From: Enterobacteriaceae endosymbiont of Donacia cincticornis
Lineage (GTDB): Bacteria > Pseudomonadota > Gammaproteobacteria > Enterobacterales > Enterobacteriaceae
Assembly (NCBI RefSeq): GCF_012568845.1
Contig: NZ_CP046194.1
Coordinates: 250,385-314,384, forward strand
Reading direction: 5' to 3'
Length of the DNA stretch: 64,000 bases
The position numbers and the translations under genes were made by a program. The notes below the pieces were generated by a model. The model had not been told where the DNA came from. It saw nothing but the letters and a program-made list of their open reading frames with translations, and did not search any database. Positions 8,456 to 18,770 of this stretch are shown here, in pieces. Within the stretch, counting starts at the first letter, position 1. Each line of letters opens with the position of its first letter.

Positions 8456-9002
8456 TTATCCTTTACAAATAATTAAATTAATAAAACTATCCTTAATTTT
8501 AGAAAGTTTTGAATATCTTTCTTTTTTTCTAGGTAAAATTAAAATATATTTTTTTATATTATAAAAATTACATGTTTTTTTAAAAAAGTAGACATAGTTT
8601 CATCTATAAAATATTTTTACTAATAGAAATAATAAATTTTTTAAAATAATTATAAATTTTTTGTATTAAATAATAATTAGTAACAATTACATATACAGTA
8701 ATAAAATTAAAATTTTTAATCAATATAGTTTTAATAGACATCATAATCCATAATATTTTAAGTAAATAAAATTTTTTTTTTCTACATTAAATAATTTTTT
8801 TTATTTATATAATTTAATAATTAATTATATTTAAAAATAATTAAAATTAATCTTTTTTTTATATTATGTTTTTTTATAATTAAAAATTTATATATCGTTT
8901 TTTTATTATCTGTATAACATCATTCTAAATTAAATAAAGATTCAGTAGAATTTTTTATAATTTTATCTATTTTAAATACATTAATAAAATTTTAATATCC
9001 AT
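8456..9002 (-). pseudogene. tsaC: tsaC (yrdC) pseudogene, threonylcarbamoyl-AMP synthase remnant
   Basis: No intact frame exists, but pieces in different frames align in order with E. coli TsaC. An N-terminal piece reads STESLFNLE, stop, CYTDNKKTIYKFLIIKK, then KKRLILIIFKYN (family: YPTEAVFGVGCDPD...LLELKQ..DKGLILIAANY). A middle piece carries NFNFITVYVIVTNYYLIQ and FKKFIISISKN (family: FDSLAVRVTDHPLV...KPLVSTSAN). A C-terminal piece ending KLSKIKDSFINLIICKG and TAA matches the natural end of TsaC. Total length (547 bases) fits a 190-codon gene carrying several stops and at least two frame changes. Its position just before aroE is the E. coli tsaC position. The product is certainly not made intact. 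Confidence 0.85.
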
Positions 9003-9126
9003 AATCTTTTTTTATTTTTATATAAAATTATAAATAAATTATATATAAATAATTTATTTATAAAAAATTTTAAAAATTTCTGTTATATTATAAAAATAAT
9101 TATTTTATAATAAAAAAATTATTACT
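9003..9126. other. Non-coding remainder between tsaC remnant and def
   Basis: 124 bases of A/T sequence where E. coli has yrdD, smg and dprA. I see no recognisable remnant of these genes. It must include the def-fmt promoter, but no clear -35/-10 pair stands out. Confidence 0.5.
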
Positions 9127-9663
9127 ATGTCTATAATGAAATTATTATATTTTCCTAATAAAAAATTAAGAAAAAAAGCAAGATCTATAAAAAAAATAGA
9201 TGACAACATTAAATTATTAGTTAATAATATGCTTAAAACAATGTACTTTTACAATGGCATTGGATTAGCAGCTACACAAATAGGAATAAATAAAAAAATT
9301 ATAGTTATTGATATAACCATAAAAAGAAATAATCCTTTAATATTAATTAATCCAAAAATTATAGTAATTGATAAATCTAAAATTAGTAATAAAGAAGGTT
9401 GTCTTTCTATACCTATTAAACAACAATATTTTATTTTAAGATATAAAAAAATAAAAATTAAAGCTAAAAATTTAATGAATGAAAATATTGAATTAGAAGC
9501 AAAATATTTATTATCTTATTGTATACAACATGAAATAGATCATTTAAATGGAATTTTATTTATTGATTATTTATCAAATTTAAAATATCAAAGAATTTAT
9601 GATAAAATAAAAAAACTTAATAAAAAAATAATATTTATAAAAAAACATAATCATATAAAATGA
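9127..9663 (+). CDS. def: Peptide deformylase
   Basis: 178 residues, E. coli Def being 169. It removes the N-formyl group from nascent proteins at the ribosome exit. All three family motifs are present: GIGLAATQ (44-51), EGCLSIP with metal-ligand Cys92, and QHEIDHLNG with ligands His135 and His139 and catalytic Glu136. The first ATG gives MSIMKLLYFP, matching the family N-terminus; a second ATG three codons in is possible. The stop overlaps the fmt start (ATGA), so the two are translationally coupled, as expected for enzymes that remove and add the same formyl group. Confidence 0.97.
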   Translation: MSIMKLLYFPNKKLRKKARSIKKIDDNIKLLVNNMLKTMYFYNGIGLAATQIGINKKIIVIDITIKRNNPLILINPKIIVIDKSKISNKEGCLSIPIKQQYFILRYKKIKIKAKNLMNENIELEAKYLLSYCIQHEIDHLNGILFIDYLSNLKYQRIYDKIKKLNKKIIFIKKHNHIK

Positions 9664-10637
9664 ATAAAAAAAAAATCAAAATTATTTTTATAGGTACTTC
9701 AAAATTTTCTGCTTATCATTTAAAAGGTTTAATAAATAGTATCCATAAAATATCTTGTATTATTACAAAACCAGATACTCGTGCTAATAGAGGACATAAG
9801 TTAATTTTTAATCCTATAAAAAAATTAGCTTTAAAATATAGAATTGATATCTTACAACCAGAATCTTTAAGTTCTTTATCTTTAATTAAGCAAATTAAAA
9901 ATTATAAATGTGATATAATTATTGTTGTAGATTATGGATTATTAATTCCTAATCCAATATTAAATATTCCTAAATTATTTTGTATGAATGTACATGCTTC
10001 ATTATTACCTAGATGGAGAGGTGCAGCTCCTATACAAAGAGCATTATTAGCTAATGATTTAAAAACAGGTATTAGTATTATCAAAATGAATAATTTTTTA
10101 GATCAGGGGGATATTATTTATCAAATAGAATATAATATTTTATTATATGATACATATGGATCATTATATAAAAAATTAGCAATACTTGGATTACAAGGAG
10201 TATTATTTATTTTAAATAAAATTGCAAAAGGTACAAAAATAAAATTTAAATCTCAAAATATTAATATAATAAAACCTACATATGCAGAAAAAATATCTAA
10301 AAAAGAATGTAAATTAGATTGGTTATTACCAGCTAAAAAATTAGAATGTATGATTCGTGCGTTTAATCCTTATCCGGGAACATATTTCTTTGTAAAAGAT
10401 AAAAGATTTAAAGTATGGCAAGCAGAAGTTATTGCTAATTTTAATAATAATTATATTAATAAAACACCTGGAACAATTTTATCAATAAATAGGTACGGTA
10501 TACAAATAAATACTATAAATGGAATTTTAAATATTCAAATCATTCAACCTAGTGGTAAAAAACAAATGAATATTCAAAATTTTTTAAATTTTAATCAATA
10601 TAAAAATTTATTTATAAAAAATGATATCATTATTTAA
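9660..10637 (+). CDS. fmt: Methionyl-tRNA formyltransferase
   Basis: 325 residues, E. coli Fmt being 315. It formylates Met-tRNA(fMet) with 10-formyl-THF before translation initiation. The N-terminal transferase domain begins IIFIGTSKFSAYHLKGL and carries NVHASLLPRWRGAAPIQRA with the catalytic Asn and His. It also has DQGDI with the catalytic Asp, and a C-terminal OB-like tRNA-binding domain (RAFNPYPGTYF). The substrate tRNA gene is at 61.2 kb. It converges on rplQ with an 8-base overlap of coding ends. E. coli rsmB and trkA, which follow fmt there, are absent. Confidence 0.96.
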   Translation: MNKKKIKIIFIGTSKFSAYHLKGLINSIHKISCIITKPDTRANRGHKLIFNPIKKLALKYRIDILQPESLSSLSLIKQIKNYKCDIIIVVDYGLLIPNPILNIPKLFCMNVHASLLPRWRGAAPIQRALLANDLKTGISIIKMNNFLDQGDIIYQIEYNILLYDTYGSLYKKLAILGLQGVLFILNKIAKGTKIKFKSQNINIIKPTYAEKISKKECKLDWLLPAKKLECMIRAFNPYPGTYFFVKDKRFKVWQAEVIANFNNNYINKTPGTILSINRYGIQINTINGILNIQIIQPSGKKQMNIQNFLNFNQYKNLFIKNDIII

Positions 10638-11031
10638 TTTTTTTATTTTTTATAATTATTTTTCTTATTGTTAATTCTATATAAGCCATAGGTGCTTTAT
10701 CTCCATTACGAAAACCACATTTAATAATACGTGTGTAACCACCTGATGTTTTATAAAATTGAGGAACAATAACTTTAAAAAGTTTATTAATGTTTTTTTT
10801 ATTATTTAATTTAGAACGTATTAATCGTTTGCTAGTAATAGTATTTTTTTTCGCAATAGTAATAATTGGTTCTATAATTTTTCTAAGTTCTTTAGCTTTA
10901 CTTAAAGTTGTTTTAATAATTTCATAGTAAATTAATGAATTAGTCATATTATATAGCATTGCAATACGATGAGAACTATTTCTATTAAAATAACGACCTG
11001 TTTTACGATGACGCATATTTATTTCATCCAA
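10630..11031 (-). CDS. rplQ: 50S ribosomal protein L17
   Basis: 133 residues. Last gene of the alpha operon, 9 bases after rpoA. The family core is clear: MRHRKTGRYFNRNSSHR at the start (after a four-residue MDEI extension), AKELRKIIEPIITIAK, and GYTRIIKCGFRNGDKAPMAYIEL. The extra N-terminal residues could mean the true start is the Met before RHRKTGR, 12 bases further in, which would give about the E. coli length of 127. L17 sits near the exit tunnel on the 50S subunit. Confidence 0.95.
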   Translation of the reverse strand: MDEINMRHRKTGRYFNRNSSHRIAMLYNMTNSLIYYEIIKTTLSKAKELRKIIEPIITIAKKNTITSKRLIRSKLNNKKNINKLFKVIVPQFYKTSGGYTRIIKCGFRNGDKAPMAYIELTIRKIIIKNKKIK

Positions 11032-11040
11032 TTAAATTAA

Positions 11041-12042
11041 TTATTTATTATTTGTATTTTCTGGAGGCCAATTATCTAATCTCATTCCTAATGATAATCC
11101 TCTAGAAGCTAATATATCTTTTATTTCTGTTAAAGATTTTTTACCTAAATTTGGAGTTTTTAATAATTCTACTTCTGTTTTTTGTACTAAATCACCAATT
11201 AAATGAATAAATTCAGTTTTTAAACAATTTGCAGAACGGACTGTTAATTCTAAATCATCTACTGAACGTAATAAAATAGGATCAAATTTAGGTTTTTCTT
11301 TTTTTATTTTTTTTTCTTTTTTAATATCTTCTAAGTTTACAAAAGACTCTAATTGTTTAGCTAAAATTGTAGCTGCTTTTCTAATTGCTTGTTCTGGATC
11401 TATAGTTCCATTTGTTTCTATTTCTATTATTAACTTATCTAAATCAGTTCTTTGTTTTACTCTTGCTGATTCTACATTATATATTATTCTTTTGATAGGA
11501 CTAAATGATGCATCTAACAATAATTTACCTATTTTAGTATTGTTTTGAATATCATTCTCTATTCTTGTATGAGCAGCTATATATCCTCTACCTAATTCTA
11601 TTTTCATTGTTATATTCAGAGACGTATTTATATTAGTAATATGACAAATAATATGATTTTTATTAATAATTTTAATATCACTACCATATTCAATATCAGA
11701 TGCTTTAACTACACCAATACCTGTTTTATTTAAGGTTAAAATTACTTTTTTTTTATTATTTTCTATTTTAAAAGCTAATTGTTTTAAATTCAATAATATT
11801 TCAATAATATCTTCTTTAATACCTTCCTTAGTACTATATTCATGTAATATTCCTTCTATCTCTACTTCTGTTATTGCATATCCAGGCATAGAAGATAATA
11901 AAATACGTCTTAATGCATTTCCTAATGTATGACCAAAACCACGTTCTAAAGGTTCTAAAATAATTCTTACAGTAGATTTGTTAATATGTTGTATATCTAC
12001 TAATTTAGGTTTTAAAAATTCTGTTACGGAATTTTGATCCAT
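11041..12042 (-). CDS. rpoA: DNA-directed RNA polymerase alpha subunit
   Basis: 333 residues, E. coli being 329. It nucleates RNA polymerase assembly and contacts UP elements and activators. The N-terminal domain shows [30 protein letters not shown] and [10 protein letters not shown] Lys/Glu linker (about 240-255) precedes the C-terminal domain, which has [19 protein letters not shown] and the [13 protein letters not shown] helix. Retention of an intact C-terminal domain implies that promoter UP-element or activator contacts still matter. It lies between rpsD and rplQ in the standard alpha operon. Confidence 0.98.
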   Translation of the reverse strand: MDQNSVTEFLKPKLVDIQHINKSTVRIILEPLERGFGHTLGNALRRILLSSMPGYAITEVEIEGILHEYSTKEGIKEDIIEILLNLKQLAFKIENNKKKVILTLNKTGIGVVKASDIEYGSDIKIINKNHIICHITNINTSLNITMKIELGRGYIAAHTRIENDIQNNTKIGKLLLDASFSPIKRIIYNVESARVKQRTDLDKLIIEIETNGTIDPEQAIRKAATILAKQLESFVNLEDIKKEKKIKKEKPKFDPILLRSVDDLELTVRSANCLKTEFIHLIGDLVQKTEVELLKTPNLGKKSLTEIKDILASRGLSLGMRLDNWPPENTNNK

Positions 12043-12070
12043 TTATATACTCTCTTTCTCTTATTTAAAA

Positions 12071-12691
12071 TTATTTTGAATATAATTCAATAATTAAATG
12101 TTCATTAATATCTGCAGGTAAATCAGAACGTTCAGGAAGACGTTTAAAAATTCCTTCCATTTTTTTACTATTAACTTCTAACCAACTAGATTTTTCTCTT
12201 TGAGAAAATAAATCTAATGATGCATTAATTCTTAATTGTTTTTTAGATTTTTCACATATAGAAATTTTATTATTAATAGATACTTGATAAGAAGCTATAT
12301 TAACAATATTATCGTTAACTTTTACAGATTTATGAGAAATTAATTGTCTAGATTCAGCTCTTGTTACTCCAAAACCCATTCTATAAACTACATTATCTAA
12401 TCTTTTTTCTAGTAAACATAATAAATTAAATCCAGTATTTCCTTTAATACTTGATGCTTTTTTATAATAATTGTGAAATTGACGTTCTAATATACCATAT
12501 AATCTACGTAATTTTTGTTTTTCTCTTAATTGAATACCATAATCAGATAATCTAGATTTTTTAAAACCATGTTGTCCTGGAGCTTGTTCTAATTTACATT
12601 TAGTATCAATAGAACGTGCATTAGATTTTAAAAATAAATCAGTTCCTTCTCGTCTACATAATTTTAATTTTGGTCCTAAATATTTAGCCAT
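12071..12691 (-). CDS. rpsD: 30S ribosomal protein S4
   Basis: 206 residues, as in E. coli. A primary 16S rRNA binding protein of the 30S body and, in E. coli, the translational repressor of the alpha operon. The start [22 protein letters not shown], the [15 protein letters not shown] segment and the S4 domain ([30 protein letters not shown]) are clear, ending HLIIELYSK. No zinc-knuckle cysteines are present, as in enterobacterial S4. Gap to rpoA is 28 bases. Confidence 0.98.
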   Translation of the reverse strand: MAKYLGPKLKLCRREGTDLFLKSNARSIDTKCKLEQAPGQHGFKKSRLSDYGIQLREKQKLRRLYGILERQFHNYYKKASSIKGNTGFNLLCLLEKRLDNVVYRMGFGVTRAESRQLISHKSVKVNDNIVNIASYQVSINNKISICEKSKKQLRINASLDLFSQREKSSWLEVNSKKMEGIFKRLPERSDLPADINEHLIIELYSK

Positions 12692-12751
12692 TATATTTTC
12701 CTAAAATATTTAAATTAAATTTAAAATGTAATTATAAAACAATAAGTTATT

Positions 12752-13123
12752 TTATACTCTTCTTTTTTTTGGTGGTCTACATCCATTATGTGGTATAGGT
12801 GTAACATCTGTAATATTTGTAATTTTAAAACCAGCATTATTTAATGCTCTAATAGTAGATTCTCTCCCTGGACCAGGACCTTTTACTATAATTTCTAAAT
12901 TTTTAATACCATAATTTTTAACAATTTCAGCACATTTTTCTGCAGCTACTTGTGCTGCAAAAGGAGTAGATTTTCTAGATCCTCTAAAACCAGATCCTCC
13001 AGCTGTAGCACATCCTAAAGAATTACCTTTTCTATCTGTAATAGTAACAATAGTATTGTTAAAAGAAGCATGTATATGTGCTATACCATCTAATATTTGT
13101 TTTTTTAAATTTTTTTTTTTCAT
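12752..13123 (-). CDS. rpsK: 30S ribosomal protein S11
   Basis: 123 residues, E. coli being 129; the basic N-terminal tail is shorter. It lines the 30S platform near the mRNA exit. Conserved blocks [54 protein letters not shown] and the universal end CRPPKKRRV are intact. The coding sequence begins ATG followed by 11 consecutive A (13110-13120 on the plus strand as T), a likely slippage-prone tract in an essential gene. Confidence 0.98.
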   Translation of the reverse strand: MKKKNLKKQILDGIAHIHASFNNTIVTITDRKGNSLGCATAGGSGFRGSRKSTPFAAQVAAEKCAEIVKNYGIKNLEIIVKGPGPGRESTIRALNNAGFKITNITDVTPIPHNGCRPPKKRRV

Positions 13124-13143
13124 TGTATATACCTATAATAATT

Positions 13144-13500
13144 TTATTTTTTTATATATTTATGTATCTTTTTTCTAGTACGTGCATTAGTTTTAGTACG
13201 TTGTCCTCGAACAGGTAATCCTTTTTTATGACGTAATCCTCTATAACATCCTAGATCAACTAATCTTTTAATATTTAAATTGATACTTCTTCTTAGATCT
13301 CCTTCTATTTTAAATTTAGATATAGCATTTCTTAATAAATCTATTTTTTCTTTTGTAAGATTATTAATTTTAATATTTTGAGAAATATTTGTTATTTTAC
13401 ATATATAAATCGCATTAGATGTCCCAATACCATAAATATTTTTTAAAGCAATTATTATGCGTTTATTATCAGGAATATTAACTCCAGCTATACGAATCAT
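13144..13500 (-). CDS. rpsM: 30S ribosomal protein S13
   Basis: 118 residues, as in E. coli. It sits in the 30S head and contacts the 50S subunit and P-site t[57 protein letters not shown] and a lysine-rich tail are clear. First gene of the alpha operon, 59 bases after rpmJ and 20 before rpsK. Confidence 0.98.
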   Translation of the reverse strand: MIRIAGVNIPDNKRIIIALKNIYGIGTSNAIYICKITNISQNIKINNLTKEKIDLLRNAISKFKIEGDLRRSINLNIKRLVDLGCYRGLRHKKGLPVRGQRTKTNARTRKKIHKYIKK

Positions 13501-13559
13501 TTTATATCCTTTAATATTATAAATTATTGTACATATATGAAATTATAAAATTGATTTAG

Positions 13560-13676
13560 TTATCCTTGACGTTGTTTATGTTTAGGATCTGTTTTACAAA
13601 AAACATGTATTATTCTTTTTCTACGAATAATTTTACAATTACGACATATTTTTTTAATTGAAGTACGAACTTTCAT
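13560..13676 (-). CDS. rpmJ: 50S ribosomal protein L36
   Basis: A 38-codon gene, the same length as E. coli RpmJ. It reads [15 protein letters not shown] at the start and ends [11 protein letters not shown]. Zinc-binding residues Cys11, Cys14, Cys27 and His33 are all present, so this is the zinc-containing L36. It sits between secY (42 bases away) and rpsM (59 bases), the standard end of the spc operon. Confidence 0.97.
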   Translation of the reverse strand: MKVRTSIKKICRNCKIIRRKRIIHVFCKTDPKHKQRQG

Positions 13677-13718
13677 TTTATTATATTTCCAAAATATTAT
13701 TATATTTTTTTTATAAAA

Positions 13719-15047
13719 TTAACTTTTAAAATTTATTTTTTTAAGTATAGACTCATACTGAGTAGACATAATTAATGTTTGAATTTGTGTTATAAAATCT
13801 ATAATTACAACTATTACTATAAGTAATGATGTGCCACTAAAATAAAACGGGATAGTAATAATACTACGTAAAAATTCAGGAAAGAGACATATAAATGTGA
13901 TATACAAACTTCCAGTGCATGTTAATCGCATAAGTATTTTTTTAATATATTTAGCCGTTTGTTTTCCTGGACGAATACCAGAAATATAAGCTCCTGATTT
14001 TTTTAAATTATCTGAAGTTTCTTCAGGATTAAAAACTAAAAGAGTATAAAAAAAACAAAAAAATACAATTGCTGATATATATAATATCATATAAATAGGT
14101 TGTTTTGGTTGTAAAGAAATAGAAATATTTTTTATCCAACTATAATCAGTAATATTACTAAACCATGCAAATATTGTAGAAATAAATAAAATAATACTAG
14201 AAGAAAATATTGCAGGTATTACTCCAGACATATTAATTTTTAATGGTAAATGAGTATTTTGTTGTGTATTATACATTTGTCTTCCATAATATCTTCTAGC
14301 ATATTGTACTACTATTTTCCTTTGTCCCTTTTCTATAAAAACAATAAATAAAGTAATAAAAAATATAAATAATAATAATACTAAAATAGTAAAAAAATTT
14401 AAATTTCCTATTTTTATTTGTGAAATAATTTGATTTACTGTAGAAGGTAAAGCAGCTAATATTCCTACTACTATGATAATGGAAACTCCATTACCAATAC
14501 CTCTTTTTGTAATTTGTCTACCTAACCACATTAGAAATGTAGTACCAGTAATTAAACTTAAAATAGAAATTATATAAAAATAAAAATCTATATGTATTAC
14601 TAAATTATTCATACCTGGAATATGAGATAATCCAATAGTTATTCCAATTGCTTGAATTATAGATAAAATTAATGTACTATATTTGGTATATTTATTAATT
14701 TTTTTTTTACCAGCATCACCTTCTTTTTTTAAAGCTATAAAAAAGGGATTAATTGATGTTAGGATTTGTATTATAATAGATGCAGATATATAAGGCATAA
14801 CTCCTAAAGCGAAAATTGAAGCTCTACTTAATGCTCCACCAGAGAACATATTAAACATATCAATAATAGTACCATGTTGTTTAAGAATTAGTGCATGTAA
14901 AACACTTGTATTAATTCCTGGAATTGGTATAAATGAACCTATTCGGAAAATAATAATAGAACTTATAAAAAAAATAAATCTTTTTCTTAATTCAATAAAA
15001 CCATTTTTAGTACTTTGGAAATTTATTTGATTAAATGATTTAATCAT
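13719..15047 (-). CDS. secY: Preprotein translocase subunit SecY
   Basis: 442 residues, E. coli being 443. Channel-forming subunit of the SecYEG translocon with ten membrane segments. It shows [27 protein letters not shown] at the start and the plug-region sequence [40 protein letters not shown], the cytoplasmic loop [17 protein letters not shown] and the C-terminal [13 protein letters not shown] follow. It works with SecG encoded at 61.5 kb, and is probably the route for the porin. Seven bases after rplO, in normal spc order. Confidence 0.98.
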   Translation of the reverse strand: MIKSFNQINFQSTKNGFIELRKRFIFFISSIIIFRIGSFIPIPGINTSVLHALILKQHGTIIDMFNMFSGGALSRASIFALGVMPYISASIIIQILTSINPFFIALKKEGDAGKKKINKYTKYSTLILSIIQAIGITIGLSHIPGMNNLVIHIDFYFYIISILSLITGTTFLMWLGRQITKRGIGNGVSIIIVVGILAALPSTVNQIISQIKIGNLNFFTILVLLLFIFFITLFIVFIEKGQRKIVVQYARRYYGRQMYNTQQNTHLPLKINMSGVIPAIFSSSIILFISTIFAWFSNITDYSWIKNISISLQPKQPIYMILYISAIVFFCFFYTLLVFNPEETSDNLKKSGAYISGIRPGKQTAKYIKKILMRLTCTGSLYITFICLFPEFLRSIITIPFYFSGTSLLIVIVVIIDFITQIQTLIMSTQYESILKKINFKS

Positions 15048-15054
15048 TTACTTT

Positions 15055-15483
15055 TTATTCCTCAATTATTCCGCCTAATTTTTTAATAATTATTTTGACA
15101 TTTTTTGTACAATTTAATTTAATAATTTTTTTAGGAGTATTTATATTTCCTTTATTAATAATTTTAATATATTTAATTTTTTTCTTAATTATTTTAGCTG
15201 ATTTTAAAATATTTAAATCAACATAACTTCCATCTATTTTATTTAAATCACTTAATCTAATTTCTTGAGAAAAAATTTTTTTTTTTGATCTAAAACCAAA
15301 TTTAGGTAATCTTCTATGTAATGGAGTTTGTCCTCCTTCAAAAGATTTATTAATATTATAACCAGAACGAGATTTTTGTCCTTTATGACCTCTTCCACTA
15401 GTTTTTCCTTTACCTGAACCTATTCCCCTTCCTAATCTTTTTTTATTATTTTTAATTTTAGAAAATAAATTATTTAAATACAT
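15055..15483 (-). CDS. rplO: 50S ribosomal protein L15
   Basis: 142 residues, E. coli 144. Late-assembling 50S protein. The glycine/lysine-rich N-terminal tail [26 protein letters not shown], then [17 protein letters not shown], is diagnostic. The C-terminal globular half is Ile/Lys-rich and more divergent. Start is one base after the rpmD stop. Confidence 0.97.
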   Translation of the reverse strand: MYLNNLFSKIKNNKKRLGRGIGSGKGKTSGRGHKGQKSRSGYNINKSFEGGQTPLHRRLPKFGFRSKKKIFSQEIRLSDLNKIDGSYVDLNILKSAKIIKKKIKYIKIINKGNINTPKKIIKLNCTKNVKIIIKKLGGIIEE

Positions 15484-15484
15484 A

Positions 15485-15664
15485 TTAATGTATAACCTTA
15501 ATCATGTAAGAAATTTTTTTAATCATACCTAAAATACTAGATGTGTTATTTTTTATAATAGTATGTCCAATATGTTTTAGTCCTAAACTAATTAAAATTG
15601 CTTTATGTTTAGGTAATCTACCTATAGCACTTTTAATTTGTATAATTTTAATTTTTTTTAACAC
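15485..15664 (-). CDS. rpmD: 50S ribosomal protein L30
   Basis: 59 codons with GTG start, matching the 59 residues of E. coli RpmD. After the first residues ([11 protein letters not shown]) comes the diagnostic [23 protein letters not shown], ending MIKVIH. The GTG lies inside the last codons of rpsE, so the two genes overlap by 17 bases; no alternative in-frame start downstream would keep the conserved N-terminus. Order rpsE-rpmD-rplO is that of E. coli. Confidence 0.94.
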   Translation of the reverse strand: MLKKIKIIQIKSAIGRLPKHKAILISLGLKHIGHTIIKNNTSSILGMIKKISYMIKVIH

Positions 15665-16178
15665 TGTTTATATTCCTTTTTATTTCTTCTATAGTTTTAT
15701 TTCTTTTAGCTGCAATCATTTTTAATGAATGTATATTAGATAAACCTTTAATTGTTGCTTTAACGATATTTATTGGATTAGTTGATCCATATGCTTTAGC
15801 TAAAACATTATAAATTCCTACAACTTCTAATACTGCTCTCATTGCTCCTCCTGCTATAATACCAGTTCCTTCTGATGCAGGTTGTATAAAAACAAATGAA
15901 CCAGTATGATGTCCTTTAATAGGATATTGTATCGTATTATTTTTTATAAAAATATTAATCATATTTTTTTTAGCTTTTTCCATAGCTTTTTGTATCGCAC
16001 TAGGTACTTCTTTTGCTTTACCATATCCAAAACCAATTCTTCCTTTACCATTACCTACTACTGTTAGAGCTGTAAAAGAAAAAATACGTCCCCCTTTTAC
16101 AGTTTTAGAAACTCTATTAATAGTAATTAATTTCTCTTTTAATTCATTATTTTTATTTTTATCATTATAAATATTCAT
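15648..16178 (-). CDS. rpsE: 30S ribosomal protein S5
   Basis: 176 residues, E. coli 167. It acts in decoding accuracy and mRNA helicase activity at the entry channel. [53 protein letters not shown] and [16 protein letters not shown] are intact. The C-terminus runs about eight residues past the E. coli end (after KTIEEI) and thereby overlaps rpmD by 17 bases, evidently after loss of the ancestral stop. Confidence 0.97.
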   Translation of the reverse strand: MNIYNDKNKNNELKEKLITINRVSKTVKGGRIFSFTALTVVGNGKGRIGFGYGKAKEVPSAIQKAMEKAKKNMINIFIKNNTIQYPIKGHHTGSFVFIQPASEGTGIIAGGAMRAVLEVVGIYNVLAKAYGSTNPINIVKATIKGLSNIHSLKMIAAKRNKTIEEIKRNINSVKKN

Positions 16179-16202
16179 AAATATTTTTCTTTTAAAAATT
16201 AA

Positions 16203-16556
16203 TTAAAAATTTAAACCTGTATCACGTGCAGAATTTGCCAATGCTTTAATACGTCCGTGATATTTAAATCCAGATCGATCAAATGATACACTTAAAATAC
16301 CTTTTTTAATAGATCTTTTTGCTATTTTGGTCCCAATTAAAATTGCAGCTTTAATATTTCCAGTATAAGTTAATTTTTTTTTTATTTTTTTTTCTAATGT
16401 TGAAGCTGTTATTAAAATTTTATTATCTATAGAAATTATTTGTGCATATATATGGCGTGAAGTACGATGTACTGATAAACGTATATGTTTAAATTTTTGT
16501 AAATTTTTACGAAATTTAGTAGCTCTACGCATACGAGAAATTTTTTTTGTATTCAT
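16203..16556 (-). CDS. rplR: 50S ribosomal protein L18
   Basis: 117 residues, as in E. coli. Binds 5S rRNA with L5 and L25. [27 protein letters not shown] and the C-terminal [26 protein letters not shown] are diagnostic. Sits between rplF and rpsE as expected. Confidence 0.97.
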   Translation of the reverse strand: MNTKKISRMRRATKFRKNLQKFKHIRLSVHRTSRHIYAQIISIDNKILITASTLEKKIKKKLTYTGNIKAAILIGTKIAKRSIKKGILSVSFDRSGFKYHGRIKALANSARDTGLNF

Positions 16557-16586
16557 AATTATATTTTAAAAACCTTATTTTAAATA

Positions 16587-17120
16587 TTATTTTTTTTTGG
16601 CTTCTTTTATTTTTATTATTTCATAACTATAACGAATACCTTTTCCTTTATATGGTTCTGGAGGACGATAAGACCTGATATTTGCTGCTACTTGACCTAA
16701 TAATTGTTTATCTATTCCTTTTAAAATAATTTCATTTTGATTTAAACATTTGCCAATAATACCATTAGGTATGGTATACAATATTGTATGTGAAAAACCT
16801 ATCATTAAATGTAATATATTTTTTTCAAGAGAAAATTTATAACCTACTCCAAATAATATTAATTTTTTTTGAAAACCTTTTATAATTCCAATAATCATTG
16901 AATTTACTAAAGAACGAACTGTTCCTGCTTGTGCCCATCCATTTTTACATTTTATTTTTGGTTTAAATGATATTTTATTATTATTTAAAATAATATTAAC
17001 ATTTTTATTAAATGTATTTTTTAATATTTTATTATTACTTAATACACTTACTGTTTGTTTATTCACAATAATTTTTATATTATCTGGAATAATAATTAAT
17101 TTTTTTGCTATTCTAGACAT
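16587..17120 (-). CDS. rplF: 50S ribosomal protein L6
   Basis: 177 residues, as in E. coli. Located near the factor-binding site of the 50S subunit. MSRIAKKLIIIPDNIKI, GTVRSLVNSMIIGIIKGF, and the C-terminal IRSYRPPEPYKGKGIRY identify it. Internal sequence is heavily Ile/Asn/Lys-biased. Confidence 0.97.
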   Translation of the reverse strand: MSRIAKKLIIIPDNIKIIVNKQTVSVLSNNKILKNTFNKNVNIILNNNKISFKPKIKCKNGWAQAGTVRSLVNSMIIGIIKGFQKKLILFGVGYKFSLEKNILHLMIGFSHTILYTIPNGIIGKCLNQNEIILKGIDKQLLGQVAANIRSYRPPEPYKGKGIRYSYEIIKIKEAKKK

Positions 17121-17135
17121 TATTTCATATACCTC

Positions 17136-17528
17136 TTAAGAAACATAACATATAATCTCACCACCTAATCCATACTGTCTTGCATAATAATCAGTCATTA
17201 ATCCTTTAGATGTTGAAACTATAGCAATACCTAAACCAGCTATTACCTTAGGTAAAAATCTTTTTTTTTTATAGATTCTTAATCCTGGACGACTAATGCA
17301 ATTTATTTTTTCTATTACACCTTTTCCTTTGAAATATTTTAAATGAATTTCTAATAAAATATTATTTTTATTAATAATACTAAGATTTTTTATATATCCT
17401 TCTGATTTTAAAATTTGGGCAATAGCATTTTTAAATTTTGAATATTGCATAATAATTTTAGATTTATTTGATAGTTGTCCATTACGTATACGTGTAAACA
17501 TATCTGCTACTGGATTTTGTATACTCAT
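17136..17528 (-). CDS. rpsH: 30S ribosomal protein S8
   Basis: 130 residues, as in E. coli. Primary binder of the 16S central domain and, in E. coli, the repressor of the spc operon through an rplE-region mRNA site. [18 protein letters not shown] and [35 protein letters not shown] are diagnostic. Confidence 0.97.
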   Translation of the reverse strand: MSIQNPVADMFTRIRNGQLSNKSKIIMQYSKFKNAIAQILKSEGYIKNLSIINKNNILLEIHLKYFKGKGVIEKINCISRPGLRIYKKKRFLPKVIAGLGIAIVSTSKGLMTDYYARQYGLGGEIICYVS

Positions 17529-17565
17529 ATTAATATAATCCTATGTTTTTAAAAATATTATAAAA

Positions 17566-17871
17566 TTACCAACTAGATTTTTTTAATCCTGGAATATCTC
17601 CTTTCATCGCAGCTTCTCTTAATTTAATTCTGCTCAATCCAAATTTTCTTAAAAATGCATGGGGACGACCAGTTAATTTACATCTATTTCTTTGTCTTGA
17701 TAAACTAGAATCTCTAGGAAGAGATTGTAGTTTAAAAATAGCATCTAAACGAGATTTATTAGATGTATTTATATTAGAAATTATTTTTTTTAATTTTTGC
17801 CTTTTTAAAAAAAATTTCTTTCCTAATTTTATACGTTTTAATTCACGCATTTGAATAGATTTTTTTGTCAT
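17566..17871 (-). CDS. rpsN: 30S ribosomal protein S14
   Basis: 101 residues, the long zinc-free form as in E. coli. [52 protein letters not shown] is unmistakable. It lies in the 30S head. Gap of 14 bases from rplE. Confidence 0.98.
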   Translation of the reverse strand: MTKKSIQMRELKRIKLGKKFFLKRQKLKKIISNINTSNKSRLDAIFKLQSLPRDSSLSRQRNRCKLTGRPHAFLRKFGLSRIKLREAAMKGDIPGLKKSSW

Positions 17872-17885
17872 TTAAAATCCTTAAT

Positions 17886-18425
17886 TTATAATTTAAATGG
17901 AAAATTAAATGCATTAAATAATGCATAACTTTCTTGATTCGAAATTTTATTAGTAGTTATTGTAATATCTAAACCTCTAATATAATCTATTTTATCAAAA
18001 TTAATTTCTGGGAAAATTATTTGTTCTTTTATACCAATACTATAATTACCATTTTTATCAAAAGATTTTTTAGATAAACCTCTAAAATCTCTAATTCTAG
18101 GAAGAACTATTAATAATAAACGATCAAAAAAACTCCACATTTTTTTTTTTCTTAACGTAACTTTACATCCGATAGGATATCCTTTTCTTATTTTAAAACT
18201 AGCTATAGATTTACGTGCTTTTGTTATTATAGGTTTTTGTCCACTAATAAGTGTTAAATCGTTGATAGCATTATCTAAATTTTTTTTATCAAGAATAGCT
18301 TTACCTACTCCCATATTTAAAGTAATTTTTTTTATACAAGGAACTTGCATAACAGAAGTATATTTAAATTCTAGTATTAATTTTTTAATGATTTTTTTTT
18401 TATAAAAACTATATAATTTTAACAT
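17886..18425 (-). CDS. rplE: 50S ribosomal protein L5
   Basis: 179 residues, as in E. coli. Central-protuberance protein that binds 5S r[87 protein letters not shown] and LDITITTN match the family. An 11-base A tract on the coding strand (18140-18150) encodes the Lys run after TLR. Confidence 0.98.
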   Translation of the reverse strand: MLKLYSFYKKKIIKKLILEFKYTSVMQVPCIKKITLNMGVGKAILDKKNLDNAINDLTLISGQKPIITKARKSIASFKIRKGYPIGCKVTLRKKKMWSFFDRLLLIVLPRIRDFRGLSKKSFDKNGNYSIGIKEQIIFPEINFDKIDYIRGLDITITTNKISNQESYALFNAFNFPFKL

Positions 18426-18442
18426 TTAATATCATCTTTAAT

Positions 18443-18766
18443 TTATTTTAAATTTTTATTATTAGATTTAAAAAATCTCTTTTTAATCCCTTTTTCATAT
18501 TTAATTTTTATTTTATCTGCTTTATTTTTTTCAATATTAAAAATAGCTATATTAGAAATATGAATTGCAGCTTCTTTTTCTATAATTCCACCTGTATGTG
18601 ATATTGCAGGATTAGGTTTACTATGTTTTTTTATAATATTTATACCTTTTACTATTACAAATTTTTTTTTTATAAAACATTTAATTAAACCTCTTTTCCC
18701 TTTATCTTTTCCTTTTAGAATAACTACTTCATCATTACAATGTAATTTATTCATATATTTACTCAT
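18443..18766 (-). CDS. rplX: 50S ribosomal protein L24
   Basis: 107 residues, E. coli 104. Assembly initiator of the 50S subunit. The KOW-motif segment NDEVVILKGKDKGKRGLI and INIIKKHSKPN, then GGIIEKEAAIHISNIAIFN, identify it. Four bases separate it from rplN. Confidence 0.97.
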   Translation of the reverse strand: MSKYMNKLHCNDEVVILKGKDKGKRGLIKCFIKKKFVIVKGINIIKKHSKPNPAISHTGGIIEKEAAIHISNIAIFNIEKNKADKIKIKYEKGIKKRFFKSNNKNLK

Positions 18767-18770
18767 TGAT

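Noticed and set aside
8456-9002. Stop-codon recoding or programmed frameshifting to express tsaC
   Set aside because: Stops of more than one kind and several frame changes occur, and the STSAN motif is altered to SISKN; decay is far simpler, and no other gene here uses recoding.
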